A stretch of DNA of 64,000 nucleotides from Naegleria lovaniensis (lineage: Eukaryota > Heterolobosea > Eutetramitea > Acrasida > Naegleriidae): assembly GCF_003324165.1 (NCBI RefSeq), contig NW_025407873.1, positions 124,001-188,000 of the forward strand, read 5' to 3'. The stretch's first letter is position 1, and each line of letters opens with the position of its first letter. The translations under genes were made by a program, and so were the position numbers. The notes under the pieces are model-generated. The model saw nothing but the letters and a program-made list of their open reading frames with translations, was not told the origin of the DNA and ran no database searches. Of the stretch, positions 29,669 through 40,372 are shown piece by piece.

Positions 29669-30595
29669 ATGATCTCATCATCGTCCGCATTGTCCAGCAA
29701 CATTGGAGTCAAGAGAGAAGAGTTGCTGTCGTATGACTCAGATTCTGCGACCATGAAACGATACTATAAACAAGTGCTTGGTGTTAAAAGCACAAATATT
29801 TGGCTCTTTGGTCCGCCAGGTGTCGGAAAATCCAAGTTGGTGAATTCCATCTTCAAGTCACTCCATGGCTCTTTTGAAATCGAGACAGCAGCGGTTTCAG
29901 GCTCAAAGAACGCCCATATAACCAAAGATTTAAAGTACATTCCACTCTCAACTCTTGGAAGATCTGGAGGTCGTCCAGGAAATATTTTCCTTGTCGATGC
30001 TTGGGGCAATGATGATACAAATTATAACGAAGCACTTTTCGAAAGTATTTTGAAAGGCAAAGTGGCAAACAACGCCCAAATGAATGAAAAATCATCCAAA
30101 AAGATTTCAGATGTGGAAGACAAGAACAAGCAAGTGCATGCGATTGTGTTTGTGATCACTGCAGCCTCCTGCTCAGAAAAGGCAGACTGTGCATCCTTGA
30201 TGAAGTATTATCAACAAGCTGTGGAGAATCATTTGTATCCGATTGTTGTTGTAACTAAAGTGGATAACGTGAGCGAAGATTTGAAACAGCATCCAGAGCG
30301 TATGGACAATGATGAAGAGGTTACGAATGCTATTGGTGCCTTATGTAGCAATACAGGTATTGAGATTGATAGTGTATATCCAGTCAGAAACCTATCTGTG
30401 GATATCCAAAAGGAAAGAAATGATTTCATTGTGTTGAGGTGTTTGGAAATACTGGACGCAGCACTATTGGCTGCCGATAGATTCTTTGAATACCAATGTG
30501 TATTTGAAGGTCGTCTTAACAAGATCCAAGAATCAGCACTTCCCACAGTTGCAAACAAAGTTATTCGCTTGAATGCTAAATATCTTGGTCATTAA
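29669..30595 (+). CDS. IFI44-like P-loop GTPase
   Basis: 308 residues from ATG 29669 (MISSSSALSSN); the upstream extension opens only at TTG. The P-loop is NIWLFGPPGVGKSKLVNSIF near residue 50. Switch/G3 is NIFLVDAWGNDD, with DxxG as DAWG. After G3 comes YNEALFESILKGKV, and G4 is PIVVVTKVDNV. The order and the stretch after G3 resemble the GTPase part of animal IFI44/IFI44L (VDSxG...DIxxILxGxV...THVD), an interferon-induced family of unclear biochemical role. There is no TLDc domain. It lies between two unknown coiled-coil protein genes, head to head with one and tail to tail with the other (35 bases between stops). Alternatives are other TRAFAC GTPases such as AIG1-like. Confidence 0.7.
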   Translation: MISSSSALSSNIGVKREELLSYDSDSATMKRYYKQVLGVKSTNIWLFGPPGVGKSKLVNSIFKSLHGSFEIETAAVSGSKNAHITKDLKYIPLSTLGRSGGRPGNIFLVDAWGNDDTNYNEALFESILKGKVANNAQMNEKSSKKISDVEDKNKQVHAIVFVITAASCSEKADCASLMKYYQQAVENHLYPIVVVTKVDNVSEDLKQHPERMDNDEEVTNAIGALCSNTGIEIDSVYPVRNLSVDIQKERNDFIVLRCLEILDAALLAADRFFEYQCVFEGRLNKIQESALPTVANKVIRLNAKYLGH

Positions 30596-30630
30596 AATTG
30601 AATGTCAAATATATCTTGGTCATTATGAGT

Positions 30631-31677
30631 TCATTTGTTGGTGATGAAGAACGAATGAACAGCAGTTTGAAAAGTATGGGGAACAGAATAGACAAGCAAA
30701 TCTTTCTTAAGGAATGAGAAAGGGACTTCAAAATACCCCATCGCACACGAGGTGAAATGTTCCTTATTAGCGATCTCTAACTCTTGGAAAGGTGTTAACT
30801 CTTGATACTCAGAGTTTCCTGCTTCTTGTACTGACTTGTAATTCTGAAATTTAACAAACAGGTATCCAGTACCATCTGTTACGTTGTTCTTGGTGTGATT
30901 TGTGCTTGCCATCCATTCACTTATTTCAGGGAACAGCTTTGTCATGTCCAACCTGGTTTCTCTAGAGTCACTTTTTCTAATACATACAAATATGACTAAT
31001 TCTTTCCCAGATGCACTGCTTGGGTGAATACCCGAACAAAATGATGACTGATCCATAAAAGAAACATTTACATATTTCTTTCCACCTTCTTTGATCTCGG
31101 ATTTTGTTGCAAAATGAATCCCTTTGCTGCCAAAACATGTTTTCATTTCATCAGCAAACTTTTTTACGGACATGGTTAATAAATCTGGCTCATAGTCGTT
31201 GTTGTATACAAATGTTACGGTGCCTAACACTTCGGGAGGTGGCGCAACTGGGGGTGTTTTGTTCGTCGATGACGACTGTGAAAATGCAGGAAAATGTGAG
31301 GAGGTTGATGAATGATGAGAAACATTATTCTGGACTGGGTATATAACTCTGTATTGTGGAGAGAAGTTTGTAGTGTTCACTTGTGAATTCAGAGAAGGAT
31401 TGACAATTCCATAGCCAGATGTGCTAAATTGTTGTTGAGAATTGCTTCCGAAGCTGGAATGGGAGGTAACTGGTCTTGTGCTCTTTAACACATTCAAATC
31501 CTGCTGAATGTTGAAAACCGATTTCTCCAGCTGATCCAATCTTGAAGAAATTTTTTCAATAGCACGGTCTTGTTCTTTTATCTGCAACCGCAGAAGTGTA
31601 GAAAATCCGTCAAATATCTTGGTTATGGCTTGGCTTTCTTCGTAGTGACTAATTTGTGACGAGTTTCCTTGGCCCAT
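30631..31677 (-). CDS. Predicted N-myristoylated coiled-coil protein, unknown family
   Basis: 348 residues, one exon. The start MGQGNSSQISH has Gly at position 2 and Ser at 6, a good N-myristoylation signal, so the product may sit on a membrane. Residues about 15-65 are heptad-rich (LRLQIKEQDRAIEKISSRLD) and predicted as coiled coil. A Ser/Gln/Asn/Pro-rich linker follows, then a ~190-residue domain (VTFVYNNDYEPDLLTMS to the end) of mixed alpha/beta character and no family I recognise. Tail to tail with the IFI44-like GTPase gene. Confidence 0.75.
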   Translation of the reverse strand: MGQGNSSQISHYEESQAITKIFDGFSTLLRLQIKEQDRAIEKISSRLDQLEKSVFNIQQDLNVLKSTRPVTSHSSFGSNSQQQFSTSGYGIVNPSLNSQVNTTNFSPQYRVIYPVQNNVSHHSSTSSHFPAFSQSSSTNKTPPVAPPPEVLGTVTFVYNNDYEPDLLTMSVKKFADEMKTCFGSKGIHFATKSEIKEGGKKYVNVSFMDQSSFCSGIHPSSASGKELVIFVCIRKSDSRETRLDMTKLFPEISEWMASTNHTKNNVTDGTGYLFVKFQNYKSVQEAGNSEYQELTPFQELEIANKEHFTSCAMGYFEVPFSFLKKDLLVYSVPHTFQTAVHSFFITNK

Positions 31678-31848
31678 TTTTTTGAATTCTTTGACGTGAA
31701 CGTGATCGTTTTTTTTGTTACTTCGTGTAGGAAGTTACGAGGATCCTTTCCGTGTCAAACTGCGGCTTCTTGCAGAAATGAAAGAAGTCCATAGCTGGTT
31801 TCTCTGTTACTGAATCGAACAATCATTGAAATTTATAGTACAACTCTT

Positions 31849-33537
31849 TCAAGGTTGAACCTTCACTTGGACTTGACCCATCTTTTTACTGGCCTCCATC
31901 AAGTGTTTGTATTTAAAGTGCAAGACACTCAAATAAGCGTTGGAAACTTCTTTTTGAATTTGATCAAACAAATTACTCTTCAAATAGGTTTGCACTCGAT
32001 CAACATCAAATTGATCCATTTGGTTCATAAGAGTGTCGTGAATGTCTCCACTCACGACTAATGGACATTCTCCAACATCTCCATCTAAATATTCGGTAAA
32101 TATTTCAAACACGAGTTCATATTTTTCTTTCTCAATTTCTTTCCATTGTAATTGTTCAGAGGAGAAGGATGGAGTGTTGAGTGATGTGGTCGAATTTGCA
32201 TCTTTCGATTTGGTTTTGTACTTCTTTTTCGATTGATCTACAGAAGTTGCGATTTGTTCACGTTGTTGGAGTTGCGTAAGGACATGAGGATGACGTTTCA
32301 AAATTTCTTCTTGTTTTTCACACAATTTTTCGTAATCCAAGGTCTTATCAATGAACGTGAAGACTTCCATTCCTCCCTCTTGCTGACAAAATTCCTTGAA
32401 TTTCAACTTTTCCTTGTCATCTTCCATGGTGTCCATGAGCATTAAGCCAGTAGCCTTTTTCAGTTTCTTTGAAGATTTTCTTTCCTTTCGAATGGCCATG
32501 GCAAACACAATAATGACAATCGGAACCACTACCACGAGAGCAGTCACAACCAAAGTGAGATTGACAATACCAGCAATGAGAATGTATGAATTCTTTGACT
32601 CGGCAACACCACTCGAATACTGCAATACATTGCTCATAAAGTTGTTAAAGAGTTGTCTTTTTTGAACGTATTCTTTAGATTCTAATAAAGCTATGGCAGG
32701 TGCTGGTTGACCTTTCGTTACAAAATCAATAATCATATTGTCCATTTCCAAGGTAGGTTCATTGGTGTCGTTTAAAATATACAAATGTGGAGGTAAGAGT
32801 TGAGTTTTGAGTTGTTTTAAACCATAGGTAACATTCACTACATTGAGATAGTACGTTTCAAGGTAGGTCGTTTTGTTTCCATAGGCTGTCAATTGAACTG
32901 CACATTTCGTCTTCTCGCTAAACGATGATAAATCTCCCCTCAATAATAAAATGTCAGCATCTAAATCGGATTGAATGATATACGCATTAATCATCACTGC
33001 TGCAATTGCAACGAACGCCAAAATATTAACTGCCATGGCGCTCAAAGAGAGAATTTTCATCAAATTCAATTTAATCATTCGCCCGCAACATGTATGAATT
33101 TTCAACCGAATTGCACTCGATTGAGAATGAGAGGTTCCTGTTTTACTGATATTGTATTCGGTATCACTTTTTTCAACCTCCACCACGACATTGTTGAAAG
33201 GTTCATGAGCTTGCCTTAGAGAAGAATTGGAGATGTTGGTTTGTTTGAAAGAAGATGAAACAATAGTGCTACTCGCATTGATTGGTGTGGGTGATGAGGC
33301 TGTAGTTGGGGAGAGAGTGGTAGTCGCGCCAAAGGTTGTTTTCTTTTTTGGAGTGGTGGGTGGAGAAGAGGGAGGAGTTGGAGGCTCTAATGAGTCCGTG
33401 ATGATACCTTCATGATGATGATGCTGGACCATCTTGCTGGTGGAGGAGTGTTGAGAGTCACTGTTCATTGGAGCATTCGAAGAGGGTGTTCTCTCTTCAT
33501 CCGAGGGAAGAGGATGAGTGTTGTGATGGCTAGTCAT
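31849..33537 (-). CDS. Two-span transmembrane protein with cytoplasmic RGS domain
   Basis: 562 residues, one exon from ATG 33537. Residues 1-155 are Ser/Thr/Pro-rich with His-rich patches. Span 1 is at about 160-187 (ILSLSAMAVNILAFVAIAAV). A ~125-residue helical extracellular bundle follows, then span 2 at about 316-347 (LTLVVTALVVVVPIVIIVF). The cytoplasmic part (about 365-555) fits an RGS box with an insertion: LMLMDTMEDDKEKLKFKEF at its start, KYELVFEIFTEYLDGD in the middle, and a C-terminal helix pair. RGS domains speed GTP hydrolysis by G-alpha subunits. The topology (sensor between two spans, then RGS) suggests a ligand-regulated GAP. The same plan and similar sequence recur at 51636..53198. 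Confidence 0.75.
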   Translation of the reverse strand: MTSHHNTHPLPSDEERTPSSNAPMNSDSQHSSTSKMVQHHHHEGIITDSLEPPTPPSSPPTTPKKKTTFGATTTLSPTTASSPTPINASSTIVSSSFKQTNISNSSLRQAHEPFNNVVVEVEKSDTEYNISKTGTSHSQSSAIRLKIHTCCGRMIKLNLMKILSLSAMAVNILAFVAIAAVMINAYIIQSDLDADILLLRGDLSSFSEKTKCAVQLTAYGNKTTYLETYYLNVVNVTYGLKQLKTQLLPPHLYILNDTNEPTLEMDNMIIDFVTKGQPAPAIALLESKEYVQKRQLFNNFMSNVLQYSSGVAESKNSYILIAGIVNLTLVVTALVVVVPIVIIVFAMAIRKERKSSKKLKKATGLMLMDTMEDDKEKLKFKEFCQQEGGMEVFTFIDKTLDYEKLCEKQEEILKRHPHVLTQLQQREQIATSVDQSKKKYKTKSKDANSTTSLNTPSFSSEQLQWKEIEKEKYELVFEIFTEYLDGDVGECPLVVSGDIHDTLMNQMDQFDVDRVQTYLKSNLFDQIQKEVSNAYLSVLHFKYKHLMEASKKMGQVQVKVQP

Positions 33538-34099
33538 CAGAGTTGTGTTCTGTTGCTTTCAAAGTGTTGTGGTCAGTGAGAAGAGTTATTTCAGGTTGGA
33601 ATGGTTGGAATAACAGAGTGTTTACGTTTTTCTTGAGGTTGATACTTGAGAGAGATGTCATGGAGACTTTTGCATCTCTCTCATGCATCGTTCTCATACA
33701 TTCTTACTTTCCAATGGTCATTCACTCCAAAAGTAAATATCGTGAGAGTAATCTATCAACGAATTTGCTCAGTCAATATCACAAACCATGACTGAAAGGA
33801 CAAATTGTTTTTGATTCCTACTTTCTAAATCGAGTAGGTCCAAACATAACTGTGTGTCGGTCCTTAGCTGCAACGCTTGAAGCCATCTGAATAACCACCG
33901 ACCAGATGTAAAGCTATCTTTTGTCTTTTCCATCTACATTGGTAGTCCTTCATTCGTACATTGTCAATCTCCCACTAATTTTTCCTGAGAGCTGCTGTCA
34001 TGAGATGACATTGTTTGGCGTCCTCATAATATTTGGCAAGTTTTTAAAATTTACCTTGTTGCTTCACTCTTCTTTGTAGTGATTCCCACCATCATCATC
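33538..34099. other. Intergenic region between divergent genes
   Basis: About 560 bases between the RGS protein ATG (minus) and the subtilisin ATG (plus). Presumed promoters of both; no RNA gene or repeat recognised. Confidence 0.5.
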
Positions 34100-37000
34100 A
34101 TGCTGAAACGAAGAAGGAATTGCAGCAGTAGCACTTGTCTACCATGTTGCATGATAGCCTTTTGGCTCGTGTTTCTTGTGCTTTTCCATTCAAACCACGT
34201 GGTACATTCGGAGATCAAGTCTTCTCCAAGAGCGGCCCAACAACATCATCGTTTTTCTCATGCTTTGGATGGTATAAATCTATTGGGTAGCAGCTCCAAG
34301 AATTTTGTGGATTCATTCATGACTCTTGCTCAACGTCATGATGATTTCAATGAGAGAATGGTCCTCGTCGATGTTTATATCAAACAGCAGGTCATCTTGA
34401 CTTCATACCATCTCAATGAATTTAAAAAAGAATTTAATCACGTGTTGAACGATGCTTCAGGAGGACGAGAAGAACACCATGTACCACCAACATGGAATGT
34501 CGTTGCAGGTTCAGACAATAGAATTTTTAGAAGTTGGATCTCATGGAAACAATTGTCAGAAATTTCCAAAAAGAGAAATTTACAATACATGGAACGCATG
34601 GAAGAGTAAGAAATGTGCATCGAATGAATTTTCCTTACTTTTCTTTAGATAGTTTAAAGTTTTCAACATTGAGAGTGGATGTGGTTGCAAGAAATGACTT
34701 GTCCTCATTCTTCGATTTCCAATTCATGAATCAAGCGAAACAAAAATTTGCATTGAAAATTCAACAAGTTCTGAGAGAACAATTCATACCACAGGTGCAG
34801 TCCCTCATGCTGCTGCTGCTGCAGTTACCAACCACCACGTTTAGTGATTCATTCAAACGAGAAGCACTTGACCAATCGATTCAAGCAATGACTCAATCCT
34901 TGATGGTTGAAATTGAACCCATTGTCGACGCACACCCCATCGATGAACAACAATTTGGTTTGAAAAAACAATCCTTTCGAATTTCACTTCCATCATCCAT
35001 GATGACGACTCGAGATTACTCTTCTGTGTTGCATTCATTCCTTTCCAACACACACAACTCTGTTCCATTCAATCATTTTGAAACTCTATTCCAAGATTGA
35101 ATGCATGGCTTGGTGAAGAATTTCTTACTCTTCTCTTTGAATCTCATGAACAAGTGGAATTGGTGTCTCGAGAATTTCAACAAACTTTATTAACGTTGGG
35201 AAGTAATGATGTCGTGCAAACCAATACTCTTACCAATGATCCAAGATATTTATGGAATCAAGGAGTGACTGGAAAGGATCAAATTGTTCATTTGATTGAT
35301 TCTGGTTTGGATGTGAATCATTGTTACTTTTCTAAAAAGGGTGGTGTTGAAGATTATTTTACAGTTCCAAATGTGAATAATCGAAAAGTAGTGTTTTATG
35401 AGAGAGCAAAAATCAGTGGAGATCGAGAAGATAAAAACGGTCATGGAAGTCACACAGCAGGAATTAGTAAGTTGTCTTTCTTTTTCATTTTTACTAAAAT
35501 AAGTAAAAGTTGCTGGAAATCCTGAAGTTGGTGCCACTTCCAGTGATTCACCCATTCTCCAAGACATTGGAATCGCAAAAGATGCTAAAATTTACATGAC
35601 CGATGCAGCCGTGAGTGCCTTATTCTATGTGGACAATATCACTCTCTATTTGAACAATGCATTCAAAGTTGGCTCTCGAATTTCCAGTAATAGTTGGGGA
35701 AATGTCAATAATTTCGATTGTATCTTTGATTGTATATGTTTCGAGTCGAACAGTAATCGAACGAAACCAGTCACTAACGAATATTGTTTGAAACAATTTG
35801 GAAAATTGTGTTGTCAAATAGGAAATGATTATGATATTAACTCGGAACGAGTGGATGAATTCTTGAACAAGAATGATGAAATGATTGTAATTTTTGCAGC
35901 TGGTAATAATGGTAATTATGGAAAAGAGGGATCTATATTATGTAAGTTTATGGAAATTCATCCTTTCAAACTCTATATATTTCCTTAATATATTCCTTCA
36001 ATTATTTGTATAAATACCACCAACGATCCACACATACAGCTCCAGCAGCTGCCAAAAACACGTTAGCCGTTGGAGCATGTTATTCATCATTACGAGAATA
36101 TTCGAGATATACGCCTAATGTGAATATTTCCATTTATAATCATGAAAATTTGGGATACTTTTCAGCAAGAGGTATGTTTCATAAAAATGAAAGTACAGGA
36201 CTTGTCGCGAACAGCATGTGACCAGGTCCAACCTTTGATAATAGAATTAAACCAGAAGTGGTTGCTCCAGGTGTTGCTATTTGGAGTGCACGAACTCGAA
36301 ATCCTTTTTGTGATACCACTGCATTGATTCAGGTAAGTATGAACACATTCGTTCTTTCCTTAAATATTTTTCCTTAACAACACATTGTATCACCATGGTT
36401 GCAACTCGATGGTTCGTTCACAGAAAACTGGAACTTCAATGGCTGCTCCATCGGTTGCTGGTTCAGCAGCACTCATTCGAGATTATCTCCTCCAAAACAA
36501 TAAGAAACGTCTCCTTCAATATGAATTAATCAATAAGGCACCTTCTCAAACTCTGAGTGGAACATTGGTCAAGGCAATTTTAATTCATTCCGCTTCAGTC
36601 ATGAATGGAAGTGTGAAATTAGATGGAGATTTCTCCAATGATGAGCATTATGTGGCACTCTCTCAACAAGTGTATCCCAACAAGTATGTGGGGTATGGAA
36701 GAGTGAATTTGGGAAATTTATTGAATTTTGATGAGGTCGGACGAAATTCACTCTTTTTAGTGAATCGATTTGAATTGGATACTTCTCAGAAATTGTCACT
36801 AAAATTTAGAGTCAAATCATTACCAACAGCAGCACCACTATCCAACGCAGGTCTCATTAAGGCAACTCTGACATGGTATGATTTGAAAGGAACTCTTACT
36901 TCACCCACTCAATCCTCAATCAAACAATTAATTAATGATTTAAATTTGTCAATGGAGTTAAGAGAACATGATCAAGCCAATATAACAGTGAAATGTGTTG

Positions 37001-37320
37001 GAAATGGCAAATGTGTGACTTCTCTTTCCAGTGATACCTTTTTGAATGATGATTTAGTGTTTGATTCGGTCAATAATGTGGAAAGAATTGAAATGGTACC
37101 AAACACAAATGACCTTGATTTGAAATTGAATTCCATTCTGACCATTGTCATTGAAGCTTCTCCAAAGAATGTTGGAGCTCAAAACCTGAGTTTCATTCTA
37201 AGTACAAGTCACGCAGAAACAGAATTAGAATTTATTGGGTTTAGTGTTTCAGATGCTTCCCTTCCACTCTCATCTTACATGTTACTCATTCTCCTCCTCA
37301 GCACATGGTTAATGATTTAA
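34100..37320 (+). CDS. Subtilisin-like serine protease (S8), secreted or surface-anchored, multi-exon
   Basis: Start ATG 34100 (MLKRRRNCSSS), with a signal peptide (IAFWLVFLVLFHSNHVVHS). Clear introns are 34606..34652, 35467..35509, 35942..36039, 36172..36225 and 36333..36423. Catalytic motifs appear in order: IVHLIDSGLDVNH (Asp), NGHGSHTAG (His), MIVIFAAGNNGNYG (oxyanion Asn), FSARG joined by splicing to PTFDNRIKPEVVAPG, and GTSMAAPSVAGSAAL (Ser). A beta-sandwich C-terminal domain follows and the protein ends in a hydrophobic tail (SYMLLILLLSTWLMI), a membrane or GPI-type anchor. The prodomain lies in roughly the first 330 residues. One frame change near 35,095, before NAWLGEEF, has no obvious intron, so the model is incomplete or the copy is damaged there. 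The stop overlaps the DUF4116 gene stop by 12 bases. Confidence 0.85.
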
Positions 37321-39543
37321 AACGTATGCACCCAAATATTGTTTCCACGTGTTGTACCGTTCTGCCCCCCAATAGCTCTTGTCTCGTAAACCTGTAAAGC
37401 GAACGATTTTTTCTTTCATCAACCAAGATTCAGGAATGTGACATCCAAAATATTCATGTTCTAATCTCAGATTTTTCAAATCTTTACAAAACTTCATAAC
37501 TTCATCCAATGAAATATTTGTTGGATCTTGATTGAAACATGCGTTGAAAATCTCATCCGAAATGTCTCCCCATGATTTCACATGTTCAATTGCGATTTCA
37601 GAAAACCAATGACGATCGTAATTTTGTTCAGTTTTGGTATAATATAGGATTGAATTCAATCCCTTTTTGTGACCTTTTACACAGTCCATAATAAATGTGG
37701 TATCTTGTTTCAATTCTGTTGAGGCAAAATGAAACACGTCCGCAGGGTGTACTTGGTTTCTTATTGCATCCAATAGAAAATCTCGATCGTTCCGAAAGTC
37801 ATCAGGGAGATCATTCCAATAGGTTGCATTCTTTTTAAGGGCAGCAATCACTTCTTGATCCTTTCTTTCAACAAATCTTGGAAGAACATCGCTAAAATCA
37901 ATTTCATCGTCGAAGCCATGTGGGTCATTTAAAATTCTCAACAATAACTCTTTGTTTTCACGACATTGCTGTGGAATATCATCAAACGCAAACCAATAAG
38001 GATCATCACTTTTAAGAGCAGCCAAGATAATTTCTGTGTCATTTCGAAATTCCTCGGGTATCATAAAATTACCACTTTCCTCCTTCTCATATAAGGCTTG
38101 TCCATTTCTCCTTATAAAAGCCAATACTATTTCTCGATCGTTTAGATGTTCGGGAAAAATGTCCTTCAATCCAATTTCCTTTAATTTCACAGCTTTCAAT
38201 ACAAAATGTCTATCCTTTCTCAAATGCATTGATCCATATTTCAAAATAAGAGGTATATCTTCGCGCTTCCCAAAAGAAGATTCATCGTACTTCCAAGGTG
38301 GATCATAATTCTTGTAAATTCTGGTCAGTACTTGTTCAATAATTGGATCATTATCGAGAGCTAGTTGTGATAATGAAAATGCAAACTCCCCTTGATACTG
38401 GAGAGTGTGTTGATGATTATGGTGTGCTTGATAATACTCGTCTGGTAATTCAAGAAGCATTTGAAGCGCTGATTGTATCGGATCTATGTAACGATCAATA
38501 CTTGAATCATTGAGAAAATATTGTTGGAAAATCTTCATCTTATCATCCATGGAAATGTTGGTTTCCCAAACCGATAGAGATAAACAATCACATGCTTCTG
38601 GAATACAAGCTTGGATTTGTTTCTCTTGAATTATTCCACCAACTATTGTAAAACTTGGCAAAGCAATTCGCAGTATTTCGAGAGCAAATTCTTCTTTGTC
38701 CACCCAATCTAGATAGGACAACGAGTAAGGAGTTGATAAAACAACATCCAAACAGAATTTTCGATCATTTTTCAGTCGTTTAGATGCGAATTGAATATTT
38801 TTAGCATTGCATTGAATCGCATGTTTCATAAATTCTTCATTATCTTTCAGTCTTTCAGAAATTTGAAACATCTCACAACGTTTCTCACTGATTGCTTTCT
38901 TTGCTTTCTCAATATCATCAAGATCAAATACAAAATCGAGTCCATATCTGTTTCGATAAATATTTGCCAATTTTTCTTTCCAGTCTTTGAATTGTGTGAA
39001 AACCTCCACGGGAATATATTCCAAAATGTCATGTTCTCGCTGTTGTAATTGATACCAAATTTCTTCTTGAAATGGTTTCCAAAATTCCACAGAATGAACT
39101 TGCTCTTGATTAGCTTTATACAACTTTGCAATGTCAAGAAATTGCACCTGTGCAAAGGCGAACAGCTTTTTCTCGTAGTGGTTACTATTGAAACATCTTG
39201 CCCATTTAAGCACACACTCGTGATCGTTTATGAATTCGATTTTTATCTTGTCTGTTTTTGATTTGGCCACCCATTCCTCCCTTGCGAGTAACCACTTTGC
39301 GAATCCTTTGGATTGATTTTCAAATTTTCTTTTCAACAAATCATAGAGATGGTGAATGTGAGGATTATATATTTGAGAATGTTGATTCATCAACAATGAA
39401 GAAGAGACATGATGAAAATCAAGTAAAATAAGCTGCACTTGATCGGTGGTGGTGTTGGATAATTTCAAGTGTTTGTTTGTGGGCAAATAAATTGCAACGT
39501 GATGATCGTCATTCATTGGATGACCAGAAAGTTTTCGTTTCAT
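37309..39543 (-). CDS. DUF4116-repeat protein, copy 1
   Basis: 744 residues, one exon from the ATG of MKRKLSGHPMNDD. The protein is a chain of DUF4116 repeats (about 50 residues each), for example LRKDRHFVLKAVKL, HLNDREIVLAFIRRNGQAL, EFRNDTEIILAALKS and LKNDRKFCLDVVLS. The repeat, L-(K/R)-x-D-(R/K)-E/x-(F/I)-(V/L)-L-x-A-(V/I), is abundant in Naegleria, other protists and some giant viruses; its function is unknown. The N-terminal ~120 residues carry a conserved segment shared by all three copies (VQLILLDFHHVSSSLLMNQH). It is the shortest copy and has its own C-terminal ending (AYVLNH). Copies 2 and 3 lie downstream in the same orientation. Confidence 0.9.
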   Translation of the reverse strand: MKRKLSGHPMNDDHHVAIYLPTNKHLKLSNTTTDQVQLILLDFHHVSSSLLMNQHSQIYNPHIHHLYDLLKRKFENQSKGFAKWLLAREEWVAKSKTDKIKIEFINDHECVLKWARCFNSNHYEKKLFAFAQVQFLDIAKLYKANQEQVHSVEFWKPFQEEIWYQLQQREHDILEYIPVEVFTQFKDWKEKLANIYRNRYGLDFVFDLDDIEKAKKAISEKRCEMFQISERLKDNEEFMKHAIQCNAKNIQFASKRLKNDRKFCLDVVLSTPYSLSYLDWVDKEEFALEILRIALPSFTIVGGIIQEKQIQACIPEACDCLSLSVWETNISMDDKMKIFQQYFLNDSSIDRYIDPIQSALQMLLELPDEYYQAHHNHQHTLQYQGEFAFSLSQLALDNDPIIEQVLTRIYKNYDPPWKYDESSFGKREDIPLILKYGSMHLRKDRHFVLKAVKLKEIGLKDIFPEHLNDREIVLAFIRRNGQALYEKEESGNFMIPEEFRNDTEIILAALKSDDPYWFAFDDIPQQCRENKELLLRILNDPHGFDDEIDFSDVLPRFVERKDQEVIAALKKNATYWNDLPDDFRNDRDFLLDAIRNQVHPADVFHFASTELKQDTTFIMDCVKGHKKGLNSILYYTKTEQNYDRHWFSEIAIEHVKSWGDISDEIFNACFNQDPTNISLDEVMKFCKDLKNLRLEHEYFGCHIPESWLMKEKIVRFTGLRDKSYWGAERYNTWKQYLGAYVLNH

Positions 39544-39700
39544 TTTTTTAAGTTGGCAGTTGCCACAGATAGTTCAACCATGACCCAACAGCATTGGCAA
39601 CGAGCTGTCTTGGGTTCGATTCCCCCAATCTTTCGAGGTTGTTGTCAGGCCCTATACTACCGGGGTACCGCGCGTAAGGGTGTTCAAGAATGGGATTGAA

Positions 39701-40345
39701 TCAAGTAAGCACTTCTCGCAATGTAATTCTTTCATTAGGATCCAACATCAACATTCTCGCAACAATGTCAATAAATTCTTCTGAATACGATGTCGTCGTC
39801 GCATCTTTCAAACTTTCCACTTGAATCAACTTCTTTTTCAGAAATTTCTTCATATCTTCACCTTCCATACAGAATTGAGCCAATGCCAATGTCGTGTTAC
39901 AAGTCATCAATTGAAACAGCGTCACTCCAAGTGCAAACATGTCACTATGCACAGAAAAAGGTGCAATTTCTTGATTGGAATGTTTGGAATGAATTAATTC
40001 AGGAGCCATAAATAACAATGTTCCAGGTCGAGAACCATGAGTGGTGAGGAGATCGATCGATTTGGATAATCCAAAATCTGCCAATGCCACTTGAATGGTT
40101 TCAGTGGACAAGTCGTAATCACGTACGAGAATGTTTCCTGGTTTGATATCTCTGTGACATTTTACAAAATGTGAAATATTGTAAATGGTGATTTTGTTTA
40201 CAAAATAATTATTATTTTCAATTAATTTTGCTTGTAAAAAAATTCGTAATAAACAGAAACTCACCGATGTAAAATATTATGTTGAGTAAATATCCAATTC
40301 AACGCCTCACATAATTGTCGTGTCACTTGTCTCAACATCTGTCGA
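39701..40345 (-). pseudogene. Truncated protein kinase (C-lobe only)
   Basis: Two exons can be joined: one ending at 40265 (QLCEALNWIFTQHNILHR) and one from 40151, with a GTGAGT...CAG intron 40264..40152 that restores HRDIKPGNILV. The C-lobe is well kept: VALADFGLSKS, GTLLFMAPELI, SDMFALGVTLFQLM and ERITLREVLT. Upstream of about 40,345 the frame closes and no glycine loop, Lys or alpha-C Glu is found. The frame also ends right where HPWF-like residues usually follow. A kinase lacking its N-lobe cannot bind ATP normally, so this is a gene fragment left by rearrangement, unless remote exons were missed. It resembles Ser/Thr kinases of the CAMK/NEK-like type. Confidence 0.65.
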
Positions 40346-40372
40346 TGATATTTTCAATATCATTCCAAATGA

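Noticed and set aside
39600-39640. tRNA-like T-arm (gggttcgattccccc)
   Set aside because: Only the T-loop looks right. The outer T-stem pairs mismatch, and no acceptor stem or D-arm partner is present.
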